From Nemertoderma westbladi (lineage: Eukaryota > Xenacoelomorpha > Nemertodermatida > Nemertodermatidae): a DNA stretch of 25,092 bases. Made by a program: the position numbers and the translations under genes. The DNA lies in contig JAUCBJ010007038.1 in the NCBI GenBank assembly GCA_032718475.1, positions 1-25,092 on the forward strand. Reading direction: 5' to 3'. Below the pieces are notes generated by a model. That model was not told the DNA's origin, did not search any database, and saw nothing but the letters and a program-made list of their open reading frames with translations. Position 1 is the first letter of the stretch. The number at the start of each line of letters is the position of its first letter. This document shows, one piece after another, positions 13,001 to 20,640 of this stretch.

Positions 13001-14735
13001 TACCTGGAGTCGGCGACCCTCTGGGGTCGGTGTAACTCTTACCTGGAGGCGGCGACCCTCTGGGGTCGGTGTAACTCTTACCTGGAGGCGGCGACCCTCT
13101 GGGTTCGGTGTAACTCTTACCTGGAGGCGGCGACCCCCTGGGGTCGGTGTAACTCTTACCTGGAGGCGGCGACCCTCTGGGGTCGGTGTAACTCTTACCT
13201 GGAGGGGAGGCGGCAACCCCCTGGGTTTGGTGTAACTCTTACCTGGAGGCAGCGACCCTCTGGGTTCGGTGTAACTCTTACCTGGAGGCAGCGACCCTCT
13301 GGGGTCGGTGTAACTCTTACCTGGAGGCGGCGACCCTCTGGGTTCGGTGTAACTCTTACCTGGAGGCGGCGACCCTCTGGGGTCGGTGTAACTCTTACCT
13401 GAGGGGAGGCGGCGACCCTCTGGGGTCAGTGTAACTCTTACCTGGAGGCGGCGACCCTCTGGGGTCGGTGTAACTCTTACCTGGAGGGGAGGCGGCAACC
13501 CCCTGGGTTTGGTGTAACTCTTACCTGGAGGCAGCGACCCTCTGGGTTCGGTGTAACTCTTACCTGGAGGCAGCGACCCTCTGGGGTCGGTGTAACTCTT
13601 ACCTGGAGGCGGCGACCCTCTGGGTTCGGTGTAACTCTTACCTGGAGGCGGCGACCCTCTGGGGGCGGTGTAACTCTTACCTGGAGGCGGCGACCCTCTG
13701 GGTTCGGTGTAACTCTTACCTGGAGGCGGCGACCCTCTGGGGTCAGTGTAACTCTTACCTGGAGGCGGCGACCCTCTGGGGTCGGTGTAACTCTTACCTG
13801 AGGGGAGGCGGCGACCCTCTGGGGTCAGTGTAACTCTTACCTGGAGGCAGCGACCCTCTGGGGTCGGTGTAACTCTTACCTGGAGGCGGCGACCCTCTGG
13901 GGTCGGTGTAAATCTTACCTGGAGGCGGCGACCCTCTGGGTTCGGTGTAACTCTTACCTGGAGGCGGCGACCCTCTGGGGTCGGTGTAACTCTTACCTGG
14001 AGGCGGCGACCCTCTGGGTTCGGTGTAACTCTTACCTGGAGGCGGCGACCCTCTGGGGTCAGTGTAACTCTTACCTGGAGGCGGCGACCCTCTGGGGTCG
14101 GTGTAACTCTTACCTGAGGGGAGGCGGCGACCCTCTGGGGTCAGTGTAACTCTTACCTGGAGGCAGCGACCCTCTGGGTTTGGTGTAACTCTTACCTTGA
14201 GGCGGCAACCCTCTGGGGTCGGTGTAACTCTTACCTGGAGGCGGCGACCCTCTGGGGTCGGTGTAACTCTTACCTGGAGGCGGCGACCCTCTGGGTTCGG
14301 TGTAACTCTTACCTGGAGGCGGCTACCCTCTGGGGTCGGTGTAACTCTTACCTGGAGGCAGCGACCCTCTGGGTTCGGTGTAACTCTTACCTGGAGGCGG
14401 CGACCCTCTGGGGTCGGTGTAACTCTTACCTGGAGGCGGCGACCCTCTGGGGTCGGTGTAACTCTTAACTGGAGGCGGCGACCCTCTGGGGTCGGTGTAA
14501 CTCTTACCTGGAGGCGGCGACCCTCTGGGGTCGGTGTAACTCTTACCTGGAGGCGGCGACCCTCTGGGGTCGGTGTAACTCTTACCTGGAGGCGGCGACC
14601 CTCTGGGGTCGGTGTAACTCTTACCTGGAGGCGGCGACCCTCTGGGGTCGGTGTAACTCTTACCTGGAGGCGGCGACCCTCTGGGTTCGGTGTAACTCTT
14701 ACCTGGAGGCGGCGACCCCCTGGGGTCGGTGTAAC
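10041..14735. repeat. Diverged right part of the array with 43-bp units
   Basis: From 10041 the 43-bp unit (ACCTGAGGGGAGG) recurs at about 10041, 10358, 10673, 11579, 11978, 12294, 12493, 13401, 13799 and 14113. GGTCAGTG, GGCAGCG, GGTTTGG and TACCTTGAGG variants accumulate towards the end. The last unit breaks at 14735, after GGTGTAAC, and passes directly into unique sequence. Confidence 0.85.
11375..14735. repeat. Two copies of a 1.6-1.8 kb higher-order block at the array's right end
   Basis: Rare words recur at fixed offsets. GGCAACCCCCTGGG is at about 11383 and 13203, and again at 11668 and 13488 (offset 1820). GTGTAAATC is near 12087 and 13907 (offset 1820). GGCTACCC is at about 12700 and 14321, and CTTAACTGG at about 12843 and 14464 (offset 1621). 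The change from 1820 to 1621 is explained by about 200 bases (five units) that are themselves duplicated near 12306-12505 in the first copy only. The final unit, with GACCCCCTGGGG, matches the unit near 13131. Confidence 0.88.
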
Positions 14736-14945
14736 AACGGGTCCGCAGTGACTCCGGGTGCTGATTGGATCCCCCGACACCACCGTACTCCGGGTTGCTA
14801 TGGGTACCCGATCCACGGAACATCTCCTTCAGGGGGCCGTTTAACACCTCCACCGAGTAGCGGTGATGACGTCGGTTGCCGGGTAACACGGTGTCGTAGT
14901 TGTTGTTCAATGGCTGTAGTGACGTCACAGGTACGGTAAGGTATA
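14736..14945. other. GC-rich unique right flank of the array
   Basis: The array stops after GGTGTAAC and non-repetitive, CpG-containing sequence follows. No homologous gene is recognisable. Reading frames entering from the array into this flank (for example a minus frame opening near 14988) are not convincing. The composition drops to AT-rich after about 14945. Confidence 0.55.
14920..14927. promoter_or_regulatory. CRE-like palindrome TGACGTCA
   Basis: The 8-bp palindrome TGACGTCA is the consensus binding site of the CREB/ATF bZIP family. A near match, TGACGTCG, lies at 14867-14874. Two such sites within 60 bases in the short GC-rich flank could belong to a promoter firing into the array on the minus strand, but no transcript evidence is available and chance occurrence is possible. 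Confidence 0.35.
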
Positions 14946-16025
14946 ACCTCAAACTTCGCGCGTGTAAATTATTAGCTTGTAATATCATCGCCTATGGAAA
15001 ATATACAAAATAATTTACAGGGGGGGGGGGGTAAATTTCTTAATGTTATTGTTAAAATCTAAATTCCTCAAAAAAGATGAATCTTGGCACTAAATTGTCG
15101 GCCTATTTTTTTTACATTTTGCCCATGGCCATGTCAATTTTAACTTTTCGCAATTTGAGGCGCTTACTGAAGGCGTATTGAGCCAAATCGAAAAATGGTG
15201 ATATTCGGTACGGTTTTCATAAATAAATCTGTTTGCGATTCGGACTCTATAGCTATACGCGATTTATCGATGCGATATTGAACTCTATGGGTCTTAAGGT
15301 AGTGCATTATTGTGAACATTTTAGTTTTCGAAATTAAAAGTGTTAAATTTGTACATTTTGCTAATTTTTGGCTATTTATTTAATTAAATACTAATTTAGA
15401 GTAAAACAGGAATGAGATAATGTCTTCTTTAAAATACTTTCTCTCATTTTTTGAAAACTTTCAACTCACTTAACGATAAAAATATTACGTTATTAAACAT
15501 TAATGTTACTGTGAGCAAGTAAGTAGTGGTGGATGGCACGAGTTCCATTTTAGTCTCCTATCTCCGTAGGAGGACTACTATTGGATAAAGAGCACGTCGT
15601 TATTTTGGTTTGCAGATCATCTTACCTGATCAACATGCCGTTGGCAGGTCAACGGGGTCACGAGATCCCCAGTGCAGTAATGGATATCCAACGGCTGGTT
15701 GTAAATCGCTTTAATCTTGGCGTTAAGTTCACTAAGTCGAAGTGGTTGGGGTAGCTGTATGACCCTAGAGTGGATATAGTATTACAAGAACCGGTACTGC
15801 TAATCTTGAGACGTTTTTTTAGAAAATAGATTTGATTTTTTGATGCCGATTAAACTCCACTGAGTTAATACCATTTTTGATATATTCGATATAATTAAAA
15901 CAGTGAATTGTACCATTATGTTTTTAAATTAGACCTTGATAGTGACCAGGACCAGACAGACAATCAGGGAAGGACCTATTCTGTCTGACTATCAAATAAT
16001 CTATTAGTGATGATGAATCGTCCCT
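14946..16025. other. AT-rich spacer, no gene seen
   Basis: Contains a 12-base G run at 15020-15031 and otherwise AT-rich sequence. From about 15530 to 15830 the composition is more balanced and may be an old repeat. It contains the inverted words GCCGTTGG (15637-15644) and CCAACGGC (15688-15695) and a near-palindrome around 15572-15598. I do not recognise the family. Another small inverted pair, CAGACAGA / TCTGTCTG, lies around 15953-15988. Confidence 0.5.
15020..15031. repeat. Poly-G homopolymer (12 G)
   Basis: Twelve consecutive G follow TTTACA and precede TAAATT. The run length is prone to sequencing error and polymorphism. Confidence 0.9.
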
Positions 16026-16300
16026 CCTTGGTGTAGTGGTAGGGTTCCACCCTGGTGTAGTGGTCGCATTGAATTCACATCTCCCGTAGGTCGTGGGTTC
16101 GATCCTCACATGGGCCAGGGCAGTTTTCGTTTCGGCATGAATGCTTTAAAGGGACCAGCCAGGGCGCATCTCTGCCTTGCATCCTTAAATGGTAGCTAAA
16201 TGAGTACTAGAGTTTCCTCTGGGGAGTAAAGTTTTGGGGGGACCGCACTGGAAATAAGTCGTCAGACTTTGTGCGTAATAAAAATTTACTTTTACTTTTT
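16026..16300 (+). mobile_element. tRNA-derived SINE with duplicated A box
   Basis: A Pol III type-2 internal promoter is visible: A box TGGTGTAGTGG at 16053-16063 and B box GGTTCGATCC at 16096-16105. Their 43-base spacing is normal for a tRNA gene. A second perfect A box with the same 11 bases lies 24 bases upstream, at 16029-16039. After the tRNA-like head comes an unrelated body (from GGGCCAGGGCAGTTTTCG) and an AT-rich tail (AATAAAAATTTACTTTTAC), the usual three-part SINE structure. It does not fold as a proper tRNA: the region after the B box runs on instead of closing an acceptor stem. SINEs encode no protein and depend on a partner LINE. The family is not identified, the 3' boundary is approximate, and I found no clear target-site duplication. 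Confidence 0.75.
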
Positions 16301-16493
16301 CATGATTTTATTAGGTAGATCAACTTTTCAGATTCAGTAGTAGTGATTAGTTCACGAGGTATTGATAATGCACAAAAGATATACAACGACTAAATATGTA
16401 GTTTTTGTATCGTATACTGCTTTGTTAATGATTACAGATACCGGTACTACTCTATCTGACTCGAACCAATCTACATATAAACCTTTACTCTCA

Positions 16494-16516
16494 TTAATAT
16501 TAATAATAATAATAAT
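16494..16516. repeat. (TAA)n microsatellite
   Basis: A short run of TAA/ATT trinucleotides with one imperfect step, in AT-rich spacer. Confidence 0.8.
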
Positions 16517-16564
16517 GATTTATTATATTCCCTTAATAAACATTATCGTTTCGATGTCACATTC

Positions 16565-16590
16565 CCCGTTTTCATTTTCCTGAAAACGGG
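16565..16590. repeat. Perfect 10-bp hairpin
   Basis: CCCGTTTTCA is followed by a six-base loop (TTTTCC) and its exact complement TGAAAACGGG. A weaker GGGC/GCCC stem follows at once (GGGCTATTTCGGCCC). Possible readings are a transposon end or a terminal stem of an old element. It lacks the CTRR ending expected of a Helitron and the sequence of a histone mRNA stem-loop. Confidence 0.7.
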
Positions 16591-17209
16591 CTATTTCGGC
16601 CCATAAATGCGCATACAAAAAATAAAGTTTATTTTATTATGTTATTAATCTCTAGTCTCTACATGAATAATGTCATGGTTACGAATAAATAGATCCCATT
16701 AGATCAAAAAGTTACTGAAAAGAAATTGTGCAGCATTTAATCTTTGACAATTAATTGAGCGACTATCTAACTTTGAGTCTTAGATACTACCGGTTCCGGT
16801 ATATTATATATATGTATAAAAAGTATTACTGGTACCTCCGTTCTCCGTTGAATTCAAACTTAACGCGAATTAGCCTCCCCGATATAGATTCAGACCCTCC
16901 TCCAGCCCCACCCACACCCAGTCCCTTCTTGTGACCAACGCCTTGACGATAAACCGCAACTAAGTCCGTTAGAATACTGTTTATTGCAGTATCTTTATCT
17001 GTAAATCAAAATATTTAAGAACCGTAATGTCAACCGTCACATAATAGTATTGATCCCTATAGCAATTGGCAACTGACTCACTGACATTTATCCGCTAATG
17101 AAAATCAAACAAATTTCGATTAGATTCTAAAACGAATAGGTCAATATCAACCTTACCAGCTTACAGCCTACTAGATATAAATAAGTATCTGTATTATCAA
17201 CAATAATAA

Positions 17210-17711
17210 CTAAATAACATCATCTAGGTCTAAAATGTTCTTATTATCAATGGTTGTCAAGTTTCCATCAACATTGAAGATCATGAATTCGGTCTTGGTA
17301 GCATTTATATGCAATCCAACCTGCTTAGCAGCCCTCTCCACTTTATTTAGTAGAAGCTGTGCATCTGCTAGCGTATTAGAGAGCAGGGCGATGTCATCCG
17401 CAAAGTCGGTGTCTGTGACTGTAGTTGCCAGATATCTACTACTTCTGCGTTCTTGAAGTGTGAATCCCAGGTCTTCACCCTTTGTGGCCGTCCTCATTGC
17501 GTAATCCAGTACAATTACAAATAGTAATGGTGCTAATGTGTCACCTTGCAGTACCCCAGCCAGGATTTAAAAAACTCAGTTTCACCATCTGGTGAGAGTA
17601 CCTGCGCTTATGTGTCACAATATAACAATCCAATGCCAGCGACAATTACTTCTGGTATTCCATAAGCTCTTAGGATTTCAAGCATTTTACCTCTATGGAT
17701 TGAGTCGAATG
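17210..17711 (-). pseudogene. LINE reverse transcriptase fragment, C-terminal half (broken)
   Basis: Read on the minus strand, this gives conserved blocks of a non-LTR retrotransposon reverse transcriptase, which copies element RNA at the nicked target. First comes FDSIHRGKM and AYGIPE (motif A flank). Then comes GVLQGDTLAP and FVIVLDYAMR (motif B region), then DFADDIALLSN with the catalytic ADD of motif C, then VGLHINATKTEFM. It is dead: there is an in-frame TAA in the GLLYCDT region and a frameshift near 17560 between the FFK and GVLQGD blocks. After NILDLDDVI the frame stops and similarity ends, so the domain's 3' end is missing. The other half lies at 19557-20053, beyond the hAT element. 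The style suggests an RTE/CR1/Jockey-type LINE, but I cannot place the clade. Confidence 0.85.
17704..17711. repeat. Target-site duplication of the hAT element, left copy
   Basis: GTCGAATG directly abuts the terminal inverted repeat and is repeated at 19557-19564. Eight bases is the duplication length typical of hAT transposition. Confidence 0.9.
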
Positions 17712-17725
17712 CAGTGCCGGATTAA
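17712..17725. repeat. hAT terminal inverted repeat, left
   Basis: CAGTGCCGGATTAA, a perfect 14-base match to the inverse of the right terminus. Confidence 0.92.
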
Positions 17726-19542
17726 CCTTAAGGCATATAAGGCACGTGCCTTAGGGCCAGCTGAAAATACGGGCCATTTTTTCTCAGCGAGTCATTCTTG
17801 TGAAAAAAATATTTTTATCTGAAAAGTCCCCATTTTTTCTCACTAAAATTCATAGAAAACAGAGAAAGAAAGTGCATCTTTCGACTACATTTATCCCTAA
17901 ATTTCTGATAGAATGTGCACAATTCTAGCTCAGTCGACCGACAGGTGCTGTGTTATTAGTTCGAGACCTGATGGCAGGGAAATAATAAAACATGGGCAGG
18001 AAAACATTAAAGTGCTAATTATGAACAATGGAGAATTTAATTTTATTTATTTGTGGGGAATTATTTGTAGTTATGCACTGAAACGTTCTAGAACAACCTA
18101 ATAACGACGCGGTGACATACTGGAATACTGCACATAGTAAATGTATGAAATAAATGTGCGAAATTACTTTTTTTACCGGAAACGAGTTTTATAAATATAG
18201 GCCCTAATAGATAAAAATAAAAAGGATAAATTAATTGTAGATAAAATAGTTGTTGATAAAAAAAAAACGTGTCAGAAATAACTTCTTGTCACTACTGTAA
18301 TTTAATTTAACCGAAATTGAGATGTTCTGCCCTCGTGTATTGAATTTTGCATTCGATGGCCTTTCCTGCAAAACCTAAAAGCATAATTGGGCAGCATAAT
18401 TGAATTTGGTAAATTTAAATTAGTGACAAAAATTACTTATTTCCGAGACTGTTCTCTATCGGAGAACATTTCTTCCTCAGCAAGTCCAAATCTAGATATG
18501 AAATATTATACAGTATCTTTGCACTAAGCCCCACACTTTTGGTGTGTTATATTTCTCAGCAAGTCCTGTAAAGATAAGTACCGTGCAAAACCTACCCCAC
18601 AGCAAATAAATAACACATTTCCCATGATCCGATCAAAATTGCTAAATGCCTACAGGAGCCAGTCAGCCTTAAGGGGGCCAACTATAACCACACAAAAATG
18701 AAATTTTCGAAAATTTGCACAATTTTTTGTAGTTTGATAAAAGGGCTTTCATAAGGTGATATCGGTTTCAACATTGAATTATTTTTTGACCTCAAAACTG
18801 CTCTTTTCAACAACATAATATATTGTTAATATTTATGAATCTATCTGTATAAAACAACCTTTTTATCAGTTTGTCGATTTGGACTTTCTCATCACTAAAT
18901 TCCCTACTACTATTTTATTTTTTACTCAATTGCTATCAAACATATACCAAAATGTTCAGCAGCTTTAGGACTACTATCGTTGGTTTTGTAAAACATGGCA
19001 TTTGGATCTTCTAGAGCCGATTTTGTAACAATTTTTTTGCACCTAGCTAATTTTGAAAAAACCGAACTGCTCAAAAAGTGCTATATTTTTCGAACAAACG
19101 GTTTATGAAGCTATCTATACTCAGTTTTCATAGTATATAAAAGATCACAGATCATTGTGTTAAAATTTCAGAATAGTAGCTTTATAGATAAAACAAACAG
19201 CTTTGGGGTAATGGTCCCATTAATACTGTATATTAAAAATTAAAGCTTGAGAAATTCTACCAAAACTTTTATAGCAAAGGTTTTATAGGCATAATATGCC
19301 GTTTAGTAATGTTACAATTCTTGATAAAAACTATTTTTGCAAAGTAGGCCTACTTATTATTAAATTACTTACTACTTATTTGCACGCAGTATCCAACAAA
19401 AATACTTTATATTTCCTTCGCAACATTTTCACAATTTCAGTTGTTTTTAGCAGATTTTTCTTTTGGAAGGGTTTGCGGAAAAATATCAATTTTCGGGCCA
19501 TTTTTGGAATTTACTAAAATGTGCCTTAGGGCCACCACAGGC

Positions 19543-19556
19543 TTAATCCGGCACTG
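19543..19556. repeat. hAT terminal inverted repeat, right
   Basis: TTAATCCGGCACTG, the exact inverse complement of the left terminus at 17712-17725. Confidence 0.92.
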
Positions 19557-19564
19557 GTCGAATG
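19557..19564. repeat. Target-site duplication of the hAT element, right copy
   Basis: GTCGAATG, identical to 17704-17711. On the minus strand these bases encode the A-F-D of reverse transcriptase motif A. Confidence 0.9.
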
Positions 19565-20053
19565 CCTTCTTGAAGTCCACTATGCTTTTAATGCTTCTTT
19601 GGAGTTCGGCAGGTGTGAAGTCCCCTGTTTCTATAGGTAGTGTCTTGTCATATATTTTCCTTGTAGGGCTGACCTCGATGTTTGGCGGCTGCCCAAGCAA
19701 GTTACTGAAGTGATTTTTCCACTTCCCAACACGTTCTTCTGGACTATCGGCTTTGAGGCGCCCCTTTGCACAACTTTTCCGACCAGATACCTCATTTACA
19801 GTTTGCCAGGTAAGTCTTGATTGTTGCTCTGTATGTGAGCAGTTGTAATTGCTTCAGTTTTATCATGTATGTACTTTTCCTGGCTGATGTTGTAGGCCAA
19901 TTTAAGATCGTCCTTAGCTTTCTCAACCTTGTTAATGTTTTCGGTTGTTGGTTGTTCGGTTTTAACTTTGTAGGCTATCTTAAGATCTTCTCTCTTACAA
20001 GTAACCTCGGGAGTCTGGGGGATATGCCTCTTAGCTGACAGTAGGGAACACAT
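19557..20053 (-). pseudogene. LINE fragment: linker and start of reverse transcriptase (broken)
   Basis: Minus-strand reading gives the region that precedes the reverse transcriptase core in many LINEs. There is a charged helical stretch (about 19800-20053, with DLKIAYKVK and DLKLAYNISQEKY). Then come TWQTVNEVSGRK, SPEERVGKWKNHFSNLLGQPP, FTPAELQRSIKSI and finally VDFKKAFD, the motif A with its catalytic Asp. The two open segments are in different frames: a frameshift lies near 19800, where one frame ends in DLPGKL and the other continues as TWQTVN. The coding sequence continues after the hAT insertion at 17711. The N-terminal endonuclease expected of an APE-type LINE is absent; beyond 20053 the sequence turns into unrelated palindromic DNA. 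Confidence 0.82.
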
Positions 20054-20330
20054 GCCCGAAATGGCAGCACAGGCGCACTGCCATTTTTGAAAATTGCACT
20101 GCCATATTAGGCAGTTTTACCCTAAATTTTGTATAAAATTTCAATTTTTATACACTTCCTGCAGGAAGGGCCCCATTTTTATTTCATTGGATGAAAATAT
20201 GATATATATTGGAGGTAAATTCAAAATTCGGTAGAGTTTCATGGTTGGGTTTTCGAGATATTGGACATTATAAATTGCTAGTCCGAAACATGCACTGCCT
20301 AAAATGGCAGTGTTATTGACTACGATTACG
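20054..20330. repeat. Palindrome-rich insert or repeat upstream of the LINE fragment
   Basis: CACTGCC/GGCAGTG words dominate. CACTGCCTAAAATGGCAGTG (20293-20312) is a 7-bp stem with a 6-base loop. A sister stem-loop lies at 20097-20115 (CACTGCC ATATTA GGCAGT), and a further CACTGCCATTTTT is at 20076-20088. The two hairpins are inverted relative to each other across about 200 bases, as in a small foldback or MITE-like element. No target duplication could be defined, so the boundaries are approximate. Confidence 0.5.
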
Positions 20331-20640
20331 GATTACCTAAGTCCACATTGGAAGCTGTATGCAAACAACAGTGTGAAAACACAATTACTAGTAGCCATAC
20401 AGCTACATCAGCTCTGTCTCTCTGTAAATGTGTAAAACTTAATCACTACATCACTATCGGTATTCAGTCTGTAAGTTTTGATAGGAAATTACAATTTTTA
20501 TCTACAGTATCACTATATGTACTCTGCTGTACTCTGTACTGTAGAGAGGGACCCCGTAGATCCTATGCAGTTTTAGCTATTCGCTACTCAACTCAGCCTA
20601 TCTCTATATCGTTTTGAGAGCAATTTATTAATTTTATTAA
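20331..20640. other. Spacer, no gene seen
   Basis: No conserved protein, RNA gene or strong repeat is recognisable. A CTGTACTCTG-type stutter lies around 20520-20540, and the end (20625-20660) is a run of TTTATT-like bases. Confidence 0.5.

Larger units (their letters stand above)
372..14735. repeat. Tandem array of a 39-bp GC-rich unit (about 365 copies)
   Basis: The same unit recurs head to tail without interruption for 14.4 kb. The period is exactly 39 bases, seen for example as identical words 39 bases apart around 6001-6040. The unit contains CGACCCTCTGGGGTCG followed by GTGTAACTCTTACCTGGA. I count 25 G/C of 39 (64%) and three CpGs per unit. The commonest difference between units is one site, GGGGTCGG versus GGGTTCGG. 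Less common units are 43 bp (ACCTGAGGGGAGG) or 44 bp (ACCTGGAGGGGAGG). Since 39 is divisible by 3 and the unit is GC-rich, two frames per strand are stop-free. They read as 13-residue peptides such as EAATLWGRCNSYL (plus) and GKSYTDPRGSPPP (minus). I treat these as by-products: unit-length changes of 4 and 5 bases shift every frame, the core has no ATG, and no single frame spans the array. A protein-coding minisatellite is not excluded but is less likely. It is a satellite or large minisatellite. Confidence 0.97.
16301..17209. other. AT-rich spacer, no gene seen
   Basis: No credible coding sequence; the short open frames present are explained by chance. It contains a TAA-type microsatellite (16494-16516), a perfect hairpin (16565-16590) and AT-rich low-complexity stretches such as ATTATATATATG near 16803. 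The words ACCGGTAC and ACCGGTTCC recur loosely around 15790, 16440 and 16788. Confidence 0.55.
17712..19556. mobile_element. Non-autonomous hAT-type DNA transposon (1845 bp)
   Basis: The element starts with CAGTGCCGGATTAA (17712-17725) and ends with the exact inverse TTAATCCGGCACTG (19543-19556). It is flanked by the 8-bp duplication GTCGAATG. A CAGTG-type terminus plus an 8-bp target duplication is characteristic of the hAT superfamily. Both ends carry GTGCCTTAGGGCC (17746-17758 and 19521-19533) and CGGGCCATTTTT (17770-17781 and 19494-19505), unusually in the same orientation. The left end also has a 16-bp palindrome, TAAGGCACGTGCCTTA (17738-17753). The word CTCAGCAAGTCC is repeated inside at 18476 and 18555, with a close variant at 17783. 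The interior is AT-rich and holds only short open frames; no transposase domain is recognisable, so it would rely on a transposase made elsewhere. It interrupts a LINE, so it is younger than that copy. Confidence 0.92.

Noticed and set aside
372-14735. CRISPR array
   Set aside because: There are no unique spacers: units are contiguous, 39 bp, nearly identical throughout, and the surroundings are eukaryotic.
10353-14816. Several 340-440 codon minus-strand frames in the right part of the array
   Set aside because: These are repeats of the unit in other registers; similar frames occur because the higher-order block is duplicated, not because a gene is.
15924-16109. 61-codon minus-strand open frame over the SINE
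   Set aside because: It lies across the SINE promoter and has no conserved features; chance frame.
16026-16110. Functional tRNA gene
   Set aside because: The A and B boxes are present, but the sequence does not close into an acceptor stem and continues into a SINE body with an AT-rich tail.
16565-16606. Helitron 3' end or histone mRNA stem-loop
   Set aside because: No CTRR terminus follows the hairpin at the expected distance, and the stem and loop sequence does not match the histone element.
18670-19227. Possible second transposon nested in the hAT element, with TTAAGGGGGCCA at one side and TGGTCCCATTAA at the other
   Set aside because: The inverted match is weak and gapped, the TTAA target words are common in AT-rich DNA, and no further terminal similarity was visible.
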